Translations under genes and position numbers: made by a program | From: Nepenthes gracilis | Taxonomy: Eukaryota; Streptophyta; Magnoliopsida; Caryophyllales; Nepenthaceae | DNA length: 64,000 bases | Direction of reading: 5' to 3' | Assembly (NCBI GenBank): GCA_033239525.1 | Contig: BSYO01000004.1 | Span: 9,710,037 to 9,774,036 of the forward strand | The notes under the pieces: model-generated | Seen by the model: only the letters and a program-made list of their open reading frames with translations | Told to the model about the DNA's origin: nothing | The model's database searches: none | Part shown: positions 22,249-33,361 of the stretch, piece by piece | Position numbering within the stretch: position 1 is the first letter of the stretch | Layout: the number at the start of each line of letters is the position of its first letter

Positions 22249-22259
22249 CTTTGATACCA
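22249..22259 (-). other. Primer-binding site of copia element A
   Basis: The minus strand reads TGGTATCAAAG directly after the 5' LTR. It is complementary to the 3' end of initiator tRNA-Met, with one or two changes from TGGTATCAGAGC. Confidence 0.8.
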
Positions 22260-22523
22260 TTTAAAGATTTACACAGCGATGAAAATGGGGAAACAACGAA
22301 CTGGAAGGAGAACGGGAGAAGGAGGCAGAACAGGGCCGCAGGCGGCGGACGCAAATATCATTCCATTCCAGTTGAGAAAAATACAAACCCCAATGCCCTT
22401 TTTATATTACAGTAAACAACGGTAAAAAGAAGGAAAAAGGAAAATAAAATAAAAAAGAAAAATAAATATACACAAATATATACATAAAATATTTGCCTAT
22501 TTTCCTATTTTCCTAATAAATTA

Positions 22524-23264
22524 CTTCGTAAAACATCATAAATAGCCATTGTCCCAAATGCATATGTACACCCTTTATGTGCCCGATTATTTTCATATTA
22601 GAAGTGCTTGTCTTGAGTTAACTTCGAAAACAATTAGTAGAGAAAAAACTCAAATATTATTCAATTAAGACTAAATTTTATCCCAAAACTTAAGCATTAT
22701 AAAAAAATCTAATAATATTTTCATCCATGGTCCTTGAGTCTACAACTTGATATTAATCAGAGTGTTGATAGGTATATATTACAAATATTAGATGCCAAAA
22801 TTGAATCATTTCCTTGTAAATCTCGTATCTATTATATATTTATTTTGTTATACTACTTCTATCACTCGTGGTGGCGCACATCCACAATAGTTTCACATGA
22901 GGTCGGTGAGCCTGCAGCTTGAGCAAGTGATTTCTAGAATGCTTCAGCATGACATTTGTGCGACATGTGCTCATGTGAAATATGTTATACTAAACAATGC
23001 GTAGGACATCAATGCCATTTTAATTTTCTCATTTTCACAGTCGTGTTATCTACTTGGATGTGGAACTCCAGCGATTTTTACCCTGCATTTTTTGGATTAA
23101 TATGTAAAATTGTGGTGCCTTTCTGTGTAGTTCATCTACATTTGCCCCTTTCTTTCTTGTTGCGTTGTGTATGTGTGTTTTTCCTCACTCACAGATTTAA
23201 ACATACCAGGTAGTATTATTTTCTGGGTCATTTTCTCACTATAAATTATATAGATTAGTGTTAC
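22524..23264. other. Spacer, possible intron and 3' parts of a broken host gene
   Basis: No gene is firmly supported. AG-ending and GT-starting sites on the minus strand (for example an ATGCAG near 23095) allow a short terminal exon of the host gene split by the LINE, but no frame is long enough to prove it. Short open stretches on the plus strand have no known domain. Confidence 0.3.
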
Positions 23265-23375
23265 GGGTCCACCGATCTTCCCAACGAACCTCAATGAGAA
23301 CATCACGGTTTTTCAGTTGATTGTCTTGCTCCCGATCAACACACTGACGAAACCACTGATCCCACTTCAAAACAT
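23265..23375 (-). pseudogene. 3' half of a host-gene exon cut by a LINE
   Basis: The minus-strand frame reads on without interruption from the other half at 27859-27896: ..HVLKWDQW across the insertion point, then FRQCVDREQDNQ and IEVRWEDRW, to a possible GTAACA splice donor at 23263-23264. The bases CCACTTCAAAACAT, duplicated on both sides of the LINE, lie inside these codons. The Trp/Arg-rich protein segment was not matched to a family by eye. The gene on this chromosome should be inactive or truncated. Confidence 0.65.
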
Positions 23376-24040
23376 TTTTTTTAAAAGTAATTAAATTTTA
23401 TAAATGAAAAAAAAGTACGTAATCAATATTCTATCTCTAAGTGTTTTCCAATTTAGATTTAGAATACAGACGCGGGGCATACCCCGAGCACCGTGAAAAC
23501 ATGTCACGAATCCAACTTAAAGAAAAAACAATGGAATAAGCAAGATTACATCTGCCTATAGCCATCAACCAAACCAGTCAAATAGTAGATAATAGTGTCC
23601 AAACTCCTTCCTGACCAGCTAACAAAGCATCCTCTCCGGAAGTGAGAGCATACCATTCAAACAGAAACACAAATTTGTATAGTAGCAAAAGGCCAGATCA
23701 GTACTCTAATACCAGGCAAACCACAAACTGGCCAAATGATCCATTCCATATCTACAGGAATAGTCTCAGATGCAGGCTTCCATACTGGAAATCAGCTTGG
23801 ACGTATCTGTATCACCTCAGCCTTTGGCATGTCGGTCAGAGGCTAACGCCAAATACACCCAACCAAACGACAGCAATGAATCGGACAAAGTTACCACCTC
23901 GGCCATAATACATCAGTCAAAGGCAGCTCATCCCATAGCATACACCTCGGAAACAGTGCAGCAACAGAATCACGGTCGTTTGCATCTCGGACATTTGCCG
24001 CAAACAAAGCCTTTTTCATCTCAGTCAGATGCTATCCAGC

Positions 24041-24527
24041 TCTATGCAGAGTGCACCGTCAAAAGCATCTCATCCTAGTGCATACACCTTGGCAAAAAAA
24101 TTTTTATGTAATTAAAATGCATTAAGAAGGAAAGAAAAGAAATTACAGGTGTCTCGGTCCTTTGCATCTCGGAATTACAGATGAACAATTCCAGCTCGGT
24201 CGATTGCATTGCCTCAGTCATTTACCTGAAGCAGCACTGACCTTGCAGACATCCTGGCACAAGCAATATCTCAGACGTTTGCATCCCTAAAAAAAGAGCC
24301 GCGGTCATTTGCACACCTCATCCTGGGCTAAAAGTACAACATATCAAATTAGGCAAATGCAACACCTCGGGCAGAATGCATCATACCTCAGCAAAACTCA
24401 AGAAATTTTTTCGCCGGCTCATTGCAGACATCACGTCCAAAATTAGAAGGCACAGATTTCCAAGCCATCTCTGTGCAGAGTGCACTATCAAAAGCATCTC
24501 ATCCTAGTGCATACACCTTGGCAAAAA
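24041..24527 (+). repeat. Duplicated 57-bp block in the LINE 3' UTR
   Basis: Positions 24041-24098 and 24471-24527 are nearly identical (offset 429 bp), and each copy is followed by an A-rich then T-rich stretch that resembles a LINE 3' end. Short TTTGCATCTCGG words recur near 23978, 24159 and 24741. Confidence 0.8.
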
Positions 24528-25079
24528 CCAACTTTTTTTTTTTAATCATCACACCACTTGGAATGGCAACCATCAAGACTGCCAGCGTGGCGGCCAACTT
24601 ATAGAGCAAACGCAACCAAACAGTATTATGCTTCTTGGACAAAACCAAAGCAAGGCACCAGATAAAGACCTCGGTCTTCTCTGCAGCTCCTCATCCGTTT
24701 ACTCCTCAGCACATTGCATTTATCTCGGCCAAAATTTGATAGCTCGTTTGCATCTCGGCTCTTTACCAACTTCTCAACCCCCTTTTTTTTATATATATAT
24801 TCCAGCGAAGTAGGAAGGAGCGATCCACCCCTCTGGAAGTATCAAGATGGGATTTCAGCTTATTTCGGCATTAAAAATATGGGAATATAAAATGGTGGTG
24901 TTCTAGGCAGGAGAACTTTGGAAGATGCCGTTGTTGCACTCCTTCCAGAGAAAATAGACCGTAGCCGCAAGGGTTAGATGTTTAGAATGGGCAAGCAAAT
25001 TTTTTCCTTTCCATTTATTAATAGCCCAAAGAATATTCTTGGACCATTCAAGATAAGGCCAGTGGATACCAACTTGTCG

Positions 25080-27858
25080 TCAGATTATGTGCCATAAGGA
25101 ATACGAATAGGGACAGGAGAAAAAGAGGTGATCATAGTCTTCATCCCCCGTATTGCAAAATGTGCATTTGGTAGAAATATTGGGGATGTCGCGAATACAA
25201 TCAAGAGTGTTAAGTCTGTATCTAATGGCCAGCCAGATGGTGAAAGTATGGGCGGGAATGTGGTAGGGACCCCATACCAGTAGGGCCCAAGGCATTTTCG
25301 CCTTTGGAGAGGATTAGGGAGATAGGGGGCATGTTTTCCATAAGACGGGAGACTACCATATCAAACGGGTTTGGTCAGGCCCATTGGTCACCTCGAATAA
25401 TATCTTTGACCTTCGCGTCCCAAGGCAATCCTGAGACCATCTGGGTCCGATCAGTGCTCATATTACACAGAGGGCCCAGAGGGTGCCAGTTGTCAAGCCA
25501 CAGAAAGGTATTGGTACCATACCCAATTGAGTATTTCGTATGAAGGCGCATGAGAGGACGTAACTTCATAATTTTCCTCCGACACCAAGACGCTGAGTCC
25601 GGTACTTTTAAGGTCCAAATACATCGGTCCTTAATCCTGTGTATATGAACCCATAAAAACCACGCTGAGCCAAAGTCCTTAGTAATAATGCGCCATAGCA
25701 GTTTGCAGATCAAAGTTTTGTTCTAAGCCTGCAAGTTTTTTACCCCCAGGCTGCCTTCACTCTTTGGATAACATATGTCGTCCCACGTAACCTTAGCAGT
25801 TGCCTTCCCATCAATAATACCATGTCACAGAAATCTTCTAATGTAGCTCTCTATGATTTTAAGGATGGACTTGGATAGAATGAACATGGAGGCCTAGTAC
25901 AAGTCGATGGACGAAAGAATGGATGAGACAAACCGAAGACGCCCTCCAAACGATAGCCATCAATTCTTCCAGGACGAGATTCGTCGGATGACTTTTTCGA
26001 TGAGAGGCTTGCAATTTGAGACTGAGAGTCTAGAAGTAATCAGCGGGACCTCCAAGTATTTCATGGGTAATTTGCCTTCGTTAAATCCCAACATGCCGAA
26101 GATTTCCTTTTAGAGGTCAGTATCCTTTGTGCAGATAAAGATCTCATTTTTATTTTTGTTTGTAGACAAGCCAGATACAAATCGGAACTCCTCGAGACAT
26201 TCCTGTAGAATTCGAATGGAGTTTACATCAGCTCGGGAGAAGAGTAACAAATCATCCACAAATACAAGTATAACAGTTTGAGTATCTTTACATCGCCAAT
26301 GAAACTTGAACCTCTCATTTCGTCTGGCCTTCACCTCAATAATTTCATTCAGTACTTCCATGACGAGTACGAACAAATAAGGGGATATAGGGTCACCCTG
26401 TCGAAGACCCTTACCACCTTTGAAAAAACTGACTGATTCCCCATTAATATTAATCGAAAAGAAAGGGGTGGTAATACATTGGCTGATCCACCCAATGAAT
26501 TGAGTAGGAAATCCTATCAGGATCAAAATATGGATGATAAAGTCCCAATGGACAGAATCGTAAGCTTTCATGAGATCAATCTTCGGTGCACATCGAGGGG
26601 AACCATGTCCCAAATGATATTTGTGCAGCAGCTCCTGGGCCAAAAAAATGTTGTCACTAATCTACCGACCTTCAACAAAGGCTATTTGGCAGGTGTCCAC
26701 CAGGTGAGGAAGGGTCATTTTAAGGCAGTTAGCAATGATCTTCGATATAGTCTTGTAGATGACATTACAGCAGGAGATGGGCTTGTAGTCAGTCACCGAG
26801 CGAGGAGTCTGAACCTTGGGGATAAGATTGATGATGGTAGTGTTGATCTGTTTGAGAAGCTTTCTGTGATGAAAGAAATCACAAATAGCTTCAATCACAG
26901 ATGGACTAACAATTTTCTATGCATCTTTGAAGAACTTTGAAGAGAACCCATCAGACCTAGGGGCACGGAAATCGCCAATTGAAAAGATGGCCTTCTTGAT
27001 CTCTTCTTCACTGACCTGGGCAGTGAAGGGGCGATTAAGGATTCTGGCACGGTGCAAAGAATGTGCGGGCGAATCCGGTTGAGATCGGCCAATCCTTGAG
27101 CACATCCAGATCCTAAAATGTGTTGAAAGTAAGCAACTATAAGCATATGGACATCCTCAATCCCAGAAGTAGGGGTTTTGTTCTCATGAAGTAAGGAGGA
27201 TATCTTGTTCCTATTGCCGTTTCCAGTTATAGTCCGAAAAAAAAAAATTGGTGCATTGGTCCTCTTCCTTGAGCCACTTTACTTTAGCTTTTTGCTTTAT
27301 AAAGTCAATTTTCTTAGCCATAGCAAGGAAATATGCTTCCCGACAAGCTTGCTCCTTTGGACAGGAGACCCCTAAGAATAGGGTGCCCAGCCTGGAGATC
27401 CTTTAACGCCTTACGGGTTTTAGCAATCTCCTCATGAATATCACCAACATGATCATTTAGGGTCTTGAACATTTCACATTTTTCAATTTCGAGATTTACC
27501 GAAACATTGGATTACGGGGAATCTCATTTGTCTAGACCTCCCTAACGACATTGAGGAAATTGGGGTTCTTAGTGAGGAAATTATTGAAACGAAACAGACC
27601 ACTTTTACAGGCAGTACTCTCAGTAGGGTGCAAAATGCACGGGGAGTGATCCGAAAGCCTAGCAGGCGGGAAGAGCGCTTCCACCCTCTGGTACTTACCA
27701 AGCCAATTTCTATTAGCAACCACTCGGTCTAACTTTCTAAAGATGCGGATAGATGGGTCCTTGCCATCGTTCCAAGTATAAAACATCCCCTCATGGCAAA
27801 CATCTTCAAGGTCGCAATCCCTAAGGCACTGATCAAGGGCCAAGGCACTCCTGACATT
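25080..27858 (-). pseudogene. LINE ORF2 remnant: endonuclease end, RT, zinc-binding RT tail
   Basis: On the minus strand the parts come in L1 order. The C-terminal endonuclease is at 27532-27858 (MFYTWNDG, RKLDRVVANRNWL, ARLSDHSP). The N-terminal RT part is at 26662-27105 (EEIKKAIFSIGDFRAP, INLIPKV, DYKPISCCNVIYK). The RT core is at 26110-26643 (KIDLMKAYDSVHWDFI, GLRQGDPISPYLF, FVDDLLLFS). A thumb/connection part is at 25375-25713, and a zf-RVT-like C-terminal domain at 25080-25295 (CTFCNTGDEDYDHLFFSCP). Several frameshifts separate the parts, so the copy is dead. ORF2 proteins nick the target and copy the LINE RNA there. Confidence 0.88.
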
Positions 27859-27896
27859 CCACTTCAAAACATGCCAATGAAACCAGCTATGATGAT
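27859..27896 (-). pseudogene. 5' half of the LINE-split host exon
   Basis: A splice-acceptor-like TCAAATTCAG ends at 27897 on the minus strand, and the exon starts HHSWFHWHVLKW. It stays in frame with 23265-23375 once the LINE and one copy of the target duplication are ignored. A further open block just upstream (27941-27993, DFIVTRNTCCLSNEPHL) has plausible splice sites and matching phase, but the gap of 37 bp is too short for a normal plant intron. Confidence 0.6.
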
Positions 27897-27993
27897 CTGA
27901 ATTTGATACAGATTTTCGTTAGAAGAATGAAACCTAGGTGGGGTTCATTAGAAAGACAGCATGTGTTCCGAGTCACAATGAAATCCTGTTTTT

Positions 27994-28425
27994 TTTCATT
28001 CCAACAGAGGAAAAAATCAACAAACATTAGTCCATAGAGGACTAAAATTGGGGGAGGAACGGGGGAGGGCACCATTAATAAAAGGTTCACCTGCTGATGC
28101 AAAATTTTCTGCAGTTTTATCTAATGACACTGATAAAAAAGAACTGCTCAAAGCTTTTTCAGCATTATTTCAAAAGACTGCATGCCAATCAATTCTTGAG
28201 GAAGATAATGGTAATTTGCATAATAATTGCAGCAACTGTATGAGGCTATATGCATACTGTACAGAAGATGTGTAATCTAACTGGCATTTCCAGCAATTTG
28301 ACAACCGTGGTCCACCTATCTCATTTGATCATGAGATTCCTTGCGAAGTCCTGGGTCGCTGTTGCAAGAAAAACAGGAAAATGGTTAGAACTGGCAACAG
28401 ATATCTAGTCTACTGTCAAATGGGT
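27994..28425 (-). pseudogene. Possible exon region of the broken minus-strand host gene
   Basis: From about 28255 down to 28050 the minus strand reads YAYSLIQLLQLLCKLP.. and LDKTAENFASAGEPF with one in-frame TGA at 28170-28172. The plus strand is also open here (28048-28275, KGSPADAKFSAVL), so the coding strand is uncertain. Minus is favoured because flanking exons with good splice sites use it. An acceptor-like CTTGCAACAG ends at 28359. No family was recognised. Confidence 0.3.
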
Positions 28426-28440
28426 TGTCAGATACATAAA

Positions 28441-28505
28441 TTTTTTTTGGTAAGTAAAATTGAATTAAAATAAAAGAAAGTACAAAAACTGTATTCAAAC
28501 TCAAG
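28441..28505 (-). mobile_element. 65-bp LINE 3' end with 15-bp target duplication
   Basis: Eight T residues followed by GGTAAGTAAAATTGAATT form a LINE 3' terminus on the minus strand (TTACTTACC plus poly-A). It is flanked by a perfect 15-bp repeat, TGTCAGATACATAAA, at 28426-28440 and 28506-28520. This is a severely 5'-truncated insertion. Confidence 0.88.
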
Positions 28506-28676
28506 TGTCAGATACATAAAATTCACATAGTCTACGGCAAAATTAAGCAACCAACATAAGAATAGCAATAATATCAATGTTCATCATGTTGGGGATCACT
28601 CCCGTGAAGAAGTTCGCTTTGATTGAATAACTTGAGTAGAGCATGAAGGTGCTGATTTTAATAAAGGAATGAAATT

Positions 28677-28840
28677 CCGGTCAACGAGAGTTGACCGGAT
28701 GGACGGTTAACGAGGAGTTGACCGGATTGGTGGTTAACATGGCCGGTTCGATGTTAATCGTCTTGGAGGTTAAGTTAACCGGTTCTTTGGAGAATCCTGG
28801 AGACAACTTCTCAGACGGTCAACAGGAGTGTTGACCGGTC
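28677..28840 (+). promoter_or_regulatory. W-box cluster in the U3 of the Tnt1-like LTR
   Basis: Arms CCGGTCAAC and GTTGACCGG with loop GAGA occupy 28677-28698. Further GTTGACCGG sites lie near 28718 and 28830 and a GGTCAAC near 28817. All are upstream of the TATA box. The equivalent in the 3' LTR starts at 33452 with the loop reversed to TCTC. Confidence 0.6.
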
Positions 28841-29058
28841 GTAAAGAACACGAACGGCCTACAGTTGGCCACCCGTTTTGGAAATTCTGTTTGATGCCAA
28901 CTCAGCAGATTCCTTGGAGATATGTGATCTCAGGCAGTTACGCTGAAGGCGGTTTTTTCTGGCAGAAATATTCATATTGTAGGATAGGATTAATTCTATC
29001 CTTAGGTGATGTGTGGGAGGGAGATTAAAACCTAGTTTCTGTGCGTGAAATAGGTTTC

Positions 29059-29065
29059 TATATAG
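29059..29065 (+). promoter_or_regulatory. TATA box of the Tnt1-like element
   Basis: TATATAG stands in a well-spaced position about 245 bp before the LTR end and after the W-box region. The same sequence is conserved in the 3' LTR near 33834-33840. Confidence 0.65.
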
Positions 29066-29307
29066 AAGTATGTGAGAAGAAGAGAAAAACGGTGAAGGAG
29101 TGCTCTTCGATTTCTCTTTGTTCTCTACTGTTGTCTCCAAAATCTCATATAGTGAAATACGTTTCAGAGGACGGATTGTCCCGTGGTTTTTCCCTTGATT
29201 GAGAAGGGTTTTCCACGTAAAATCTTGTGTTCATTGTTCATTCTTTATTCCTCTTCTTTGTTACTTCATTGAATCGGAAAAGTATTCTACCTCTTTTTTC
29301 CAACAAG

Positions 29308-29320
29308 TGGTATCAGAGAC
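29308..29320 (+). other. Primer-binding site of the Tnt1-like element
   Basis: TGGTATCAGAGAC starts two bases after the 5' LTR and matches the initiator tRNA-Met primer site common to copia elements. Confidence 0.88.
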
Positions 29321-29332
29321 AGGTTCTATATT

Positions 29333-32300
29333 TTGTTTTCAATAGCATCTTCGTCGTCGAAAAATCTGTCGTTCAACATTGAGCAGTTTAATGGGCAGGG
29401 CAACTACATCCTCTGGCAAGAGAGGGTGAAGAATATTCTGACGAGGGAAGGGACAGTGAAGGCGCTGAAGAAGAAGGACGAAAAACCTGAAAATCTGACT
29501 GACGATGAATGGCAAGACAAGAGGGATTTTACAAACTGCACCATCAAACTGTGTCTGGCAGACAACACTCTCCAAGAAGTCCTTGGCTTAACTGATCCGG
29601 CAGAGGTCTGGGAGAAGTTGGAAAGTCGTTACAAGTCCAAATCTCTGACAACCAGACTACACGTGAAGAAGCAATTTTATGGCTTACGGCTATCTCGAAG
29701 GAGGGAGTTTCGAGAAACACTTGGATGAGTTTAATCGGATATTGACGCAGATGTCTGCGCTTGATGAAGAGATAAAGGAGGAGGACAAGGCGCTGGTCCT
29801 GTTGGCTTCATTGCCGGCCTCCTATGACCATATTGTTACAACTCTGCTGTTTGGCAAGGACACTTTGAGGCTGGATGAGGTCATTGCCTCGCTGCTCATG
29901 AATGAGTCCAAAAGGTCGCAAGGAACCTCATCATCTTCTCATTCTGAGGTCCTGGTGACCGAATCCAGGGGAAGAAGCAAAGGTCGCCACTGGAAACCGG
30001 GAGAGAAGAGTCGCAGCAAGTCACGATCCAGATACCAAAATTTGGAGTGCCATCATTGTGGCAAAAATGGCCACATTAAGAAGCATTGCTTCAAATGGAA
30101 GCGAGAAAATACAGAGAAGGAGAAAAGTGACAAAGGACACGGCGAGGATACGTCCTCCGTCTCAATAGTCACAAGTGGTGATCTCCTGTTGACGTGTCAA
30201 GGAGAGGTGGCAAACTTGACAGATCTGGAATCTGGATGGGTGATTGATTCGGGTGCTACTCTACATGTCACGTCTCGGAAGGAATTGTATACATCATATA
30301 CTTCAGGAGATTTTGGAGTAATTAGGATGGTTAACAAAGGAATTTTCCCTATTGTAGACAGAGGAGATATTGTTCGGGTAACAAATAATGGTACGAAACT
30401 GTTGTTGAAGGATGTGCATCACGTTCCTGACATTCGTCTGAATGTCATCTCAGCCGGTCGGCTGGATGATGAGGGCTACTGCAACACCTTCTGTGAAGGT
30501 GAATGGAAGTTGACCAGAGGGTCTTTTGTTGCAGCGAGAGGAAAAAAGTGCTCCGGTCTGTATGTGATGGAGGTCCGTGCCATGGCCGAAGATGTAAACG
30601 CTGCAATCTGTAAGGAGACAGAGGATTTGTGGCACAGGAGGTTGGGCCACATGAGCGAAAAAGATTTGTCTTACTTGGCCAGGAAGGGCCTAATCAAAGG
30701 AACGAAAGAGGACGGGATAAAAACGTGTCCTCATTGCCTGGCCAGCAAGCAAAGGAGAGTCTCATTTCATGGAGACTCGTCCGGCCCAAAGGCGGAGCTC
30801 TTAGAGCTTGTTCACACAGACGTGTGTGGTTCGTTCAAAGAAGAGTCAATCGGTGGTGCTCAGTATATTGTTTCCTTTATTGACGACTGTTCAAGAAAGC
30901 TGTGGGTTTACCCACTAAAGACCAAGGATCAGGTTCTTGGTATTTTTGAGCTGTTTCATGCTCTTGTGGAGCGTCAGACATGGCAGAAGCTGAAGGTCGT
31001 CCCTAGTGATAACGGCGGCGAATACTTGGGGCCTTTTGATGCCTACTGCCGGTTGCATGGTATTAGGCATCAGAAAACGCCACCAAAGACTCCACAGTTG
31101 AATGGAGTGGCAGAACGGATGAATCGTACACTCTTAGAGAGAGTACGTTGTATGCTCTCTGAAGCAAAACTTAATGCATCATTTTGGGCAGAAGCACTCC
31201 GAACGGCGGCTTACATTATCAGCAGGTCGCCAAGCAAGCCACTGATGGGTGAAGTGGCAGAAAAGATATGGACGGGTGTAGAACCGTCCTATGATCGTTT
31301 GCGAGTGTTTGGATGTAAAGCATTCGTGCACATTCCAAGAGATGAAAGGACGAAACTGGAGCCAAAGACGATGCAATGCGTCTTTCTGGCCTATGGAGAG
31401 GATGAACTGGGCTACAGATTCTATGATCCTGCCACAAGGAAACTAATCCGGTCAAGAGATGTAACATTTGCCGAGAATGAGACGATTGAAGACATCGGCA
31501 GGAAGGCAAATTGTAATGATAAATAGACAGACAAAGTAAGTATCGAAGATGTCCATCCCGTACCAGAAACAGTTTCAGACGGTCAACAGAGAGTTGACCG
31601 GATTGGTGGTCCTGAAGTAATTGAAGATACTGGAGAGGATGTCATAGTACCTGATGATAACCAGACTGAAGCCGTGCCCCAACCGGCCTTAGAAGTTGCT
31701 ATTAGACGATCCTCCTGAAACAGACGACCGTCCGTTCGTCTGTCCTCCAGTGACTATGTAATGCTGATTGATGCCGGTGAGCCTGAAGATTATGAAGAGG
31801 CTATGAACGGAGAAGGCAAGGAGAAATGGTTGGAGGCCATGAAGGATGAGATGAGTTTCCTTCATGAGAACCATACTTTTGATCTCGTTACACTTCCCAA
31901 GGGGAAGAAAGCACTGAAAAACAAATGGGTTTTTCGGGTGAAAACGGACGAGAACACCAAGGAGCCAAGGTACAAGGCACGATTGGTGGTGAAAGGATTC
32001 GGACAACGAAAAGAAATTGACTTTGATGAGATATTTACTCCGATAGTAAAAATGTCCTCCATACGAGTGGTACTGGGCCTGGCTGCCGCCCAAGACCTTG
32101 AGGTGGAGCAAATGGATGTCCGAACTGCATTCCTCCATGGAGAACTTGAGGAGGAGATTTACATGGAACAGCCCGAAGGTTTTGAGGCTAAAGGAAAGGA
32201 ACAGCTTGTCTGTGGCTTGAAGAAAAGTCTATATGGCTTAAAGCAAGCTCCTCGGCAATGGTACAAGAAGTTTGAGTCTATTATGTCTGGCCAAGGATAC

Positions 32301-33352
32301 CGGTGGACTACTCGTGACCATTGTGTATTTGTGCAGAGGTTTGCTGATGATGATTTTGTCATCCTTCTCTTATATGTGGATGACATGCTAATAGTTGGAC
32401 GAAATGTTGACCGAATAAAGAAGCTAAATGAGCAGCTTGGACGATCATTTGCCATGAAAGACCTTGGATCGGCGGAAAAAATTCTGGGAGTAGAATTGTA
32501 TGCGATCGAAAGGCAAAAAGATTGTGGTTGTCTCAAGAAAACTACCTTGAGAAAGTGCTTCAACGATTCAACATGGACAAGTCGAAGCCTGTGAACACAC
32601 CCTTGGCGAATCATTACAAACTGAGCACTCGTCAATCTCCGTCCTCAGATGACGAGAAAAGATACATGAAAGATGTTCCCTATTCTTCTGCTGTGGGAAG
32701 TCTAATGTATGCCCTGGTATGCACCAGACCAGACATAACTCATGCCGTTGGGACTGTTAGTCGTTTTCTATCGAATCCGGGCAAGGAGCATTGGTCCGCA
32801 GTTAAATGGATCATGCGATACATTCGAGGAACCACCAAGAGGTGCTTATGTCTTGGAAGTGACAAACCGCAGTTGGTGGGATATTCAGATGCGGACATGG
32901 CCGGAGACATTGACTCACGCAAATCTACATCGGGTTATTTGGTAACCTTTGTAGGCGGAGCAGTTTCTTGGCAATCCAAGCTACAAAAGTGTGTAGCTCT
33001 ATCCACAACTGAAGCCGAATATATTGCAATTACAGAGGCGTGCAAGGAGATGTTGTGGATGAAGAAATTTGTTCAAGAGTTGGGTCTTCAACAGGAGAAG
33101 TACACTGTATTCTGTGATAGTCAAAGTGCAATACATCTCTGAAAGAACTTTTCATTTCACTCAAGATCCAAGCACATTGATGTACGGTACCATTGGATAA
33201 GGGACGTGCTAGAGGCTGGTCTATTATCACTGGAGAAGATCAGTACTGAAGACAATGGGGCAGACATGATGACTAAGATTCTACCAAGAGGGAAGAATGA
33301 AGTATGCTGCAAGAAAGCCGGGCTAATGGATCCAACTTTCTCACGGTTGTGA
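29333..33352 (+). pseudogene. gag-pol polyprotein of the Tnt1-like element
   Basis: Order of domains: gag (29333 onward, FNIEQFNGQGNYILWQ), zinc knuckle CHHCGKNGHIKKHC at ~30050-30090, protease with DSGATLHVT near 30245, GAG-pre-integrase/HHCC (WHRRLGHMS, CPHCLASKQ), integrase core (HTDVCG; SDNGGEY; NGVAERMNRT), reverse transcriptase (NKWVFRVK; YVDDMLIVG near 32375) and RNase H (GYSDADMAGD; CDSQSAIH). I see five lesions: a frameshift near 29690, a TAG at 31524-31526, a TGA near 31718, a frameshift near 32515 in an A-rich run, and a TGA at 33140-33142. The final stop is at 33350-33352. The protein cannot be made in one piece from this copy. Confidence 0.9.
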
Positions 33353-33361
33353 GGGGAAGTT

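Larger units (their letters stand above)
17432..22518 (-). mobile_element. Ty1/copia element A, defective (5,087 bp)
   Basis: Two 259-bp LTRs (17432-17690 and 22260-22518) flank a copia polyprotein on the minus strand. The target duplication AATTA is at 17427-17431 and 22519-22523. The PBS (TGGTATCAAAG, minus) is at 22249-22259 and a seven-G polypurine tract is beside 17691. LTRs differ at only a handful of sites. The LTR 5' end is TATTAGG rather than TG in both copies, and the TG at the other edge is changed to TT in the right LTR. Short LTRs and the gag type suggest the Ale/Retrofit lineage (inference). It is a close relative of the element at 36629-41897. Confidence 0.92.
23376..27858 (-). 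mobile_element. L1-like LINE, 5'-truncated (4,483 bp)
   Basis: The insertion begins with a T-run (poly-A tail on the minus strand) and is bounded by a 14-bp target duplication, CCACTTCAAAACAT, at 23362-23375 and 27859-27872. The 5' end lies inside the endonuclease domain, so ORF1 and the start of ORF2 are missing. From about 23400 to 25000 is a long 3' UTR with internal repeats. The 3' end (CTCGGGGTATGCCCC.., minus) is shared by the insertions at 13379, 28441, 48830 and about 50772-51006. It lies in a host exon. Confidence 0.92.
28587..29305 (+). repeat. 5' LTR of the Tnt1-like element (719 bp)
   Basis: U3 runs to the TATA box CTATATAG at about 29058-29065. Between 28677 and 28840 lie five W-box cores (TTGAC on one or other strand), three in GTTGACCGG and two in CGGTCAAC, including a perfect 9+9 bp inverted repeat with a 4-base loop. 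W-boxes bind WRKY factors, and Tnt1-type LTRs are known to respond to stress and defence signals; that this LTR does so is inference. Confidence 0.93.

Noticed and set aside
22734..23213. Plus-strand open stretches that look exon-like
   Set aside because: No domain and no agreeing splice phases; the coding strand here appears to be minus.
27897..27940. A 37-bp intron joining DFIVTRNT.. to HHSWFHW.. with correct phase
   Set aside because: Too short for a plant intron, so either a deletion has occurred or the upstream block is not an exon.
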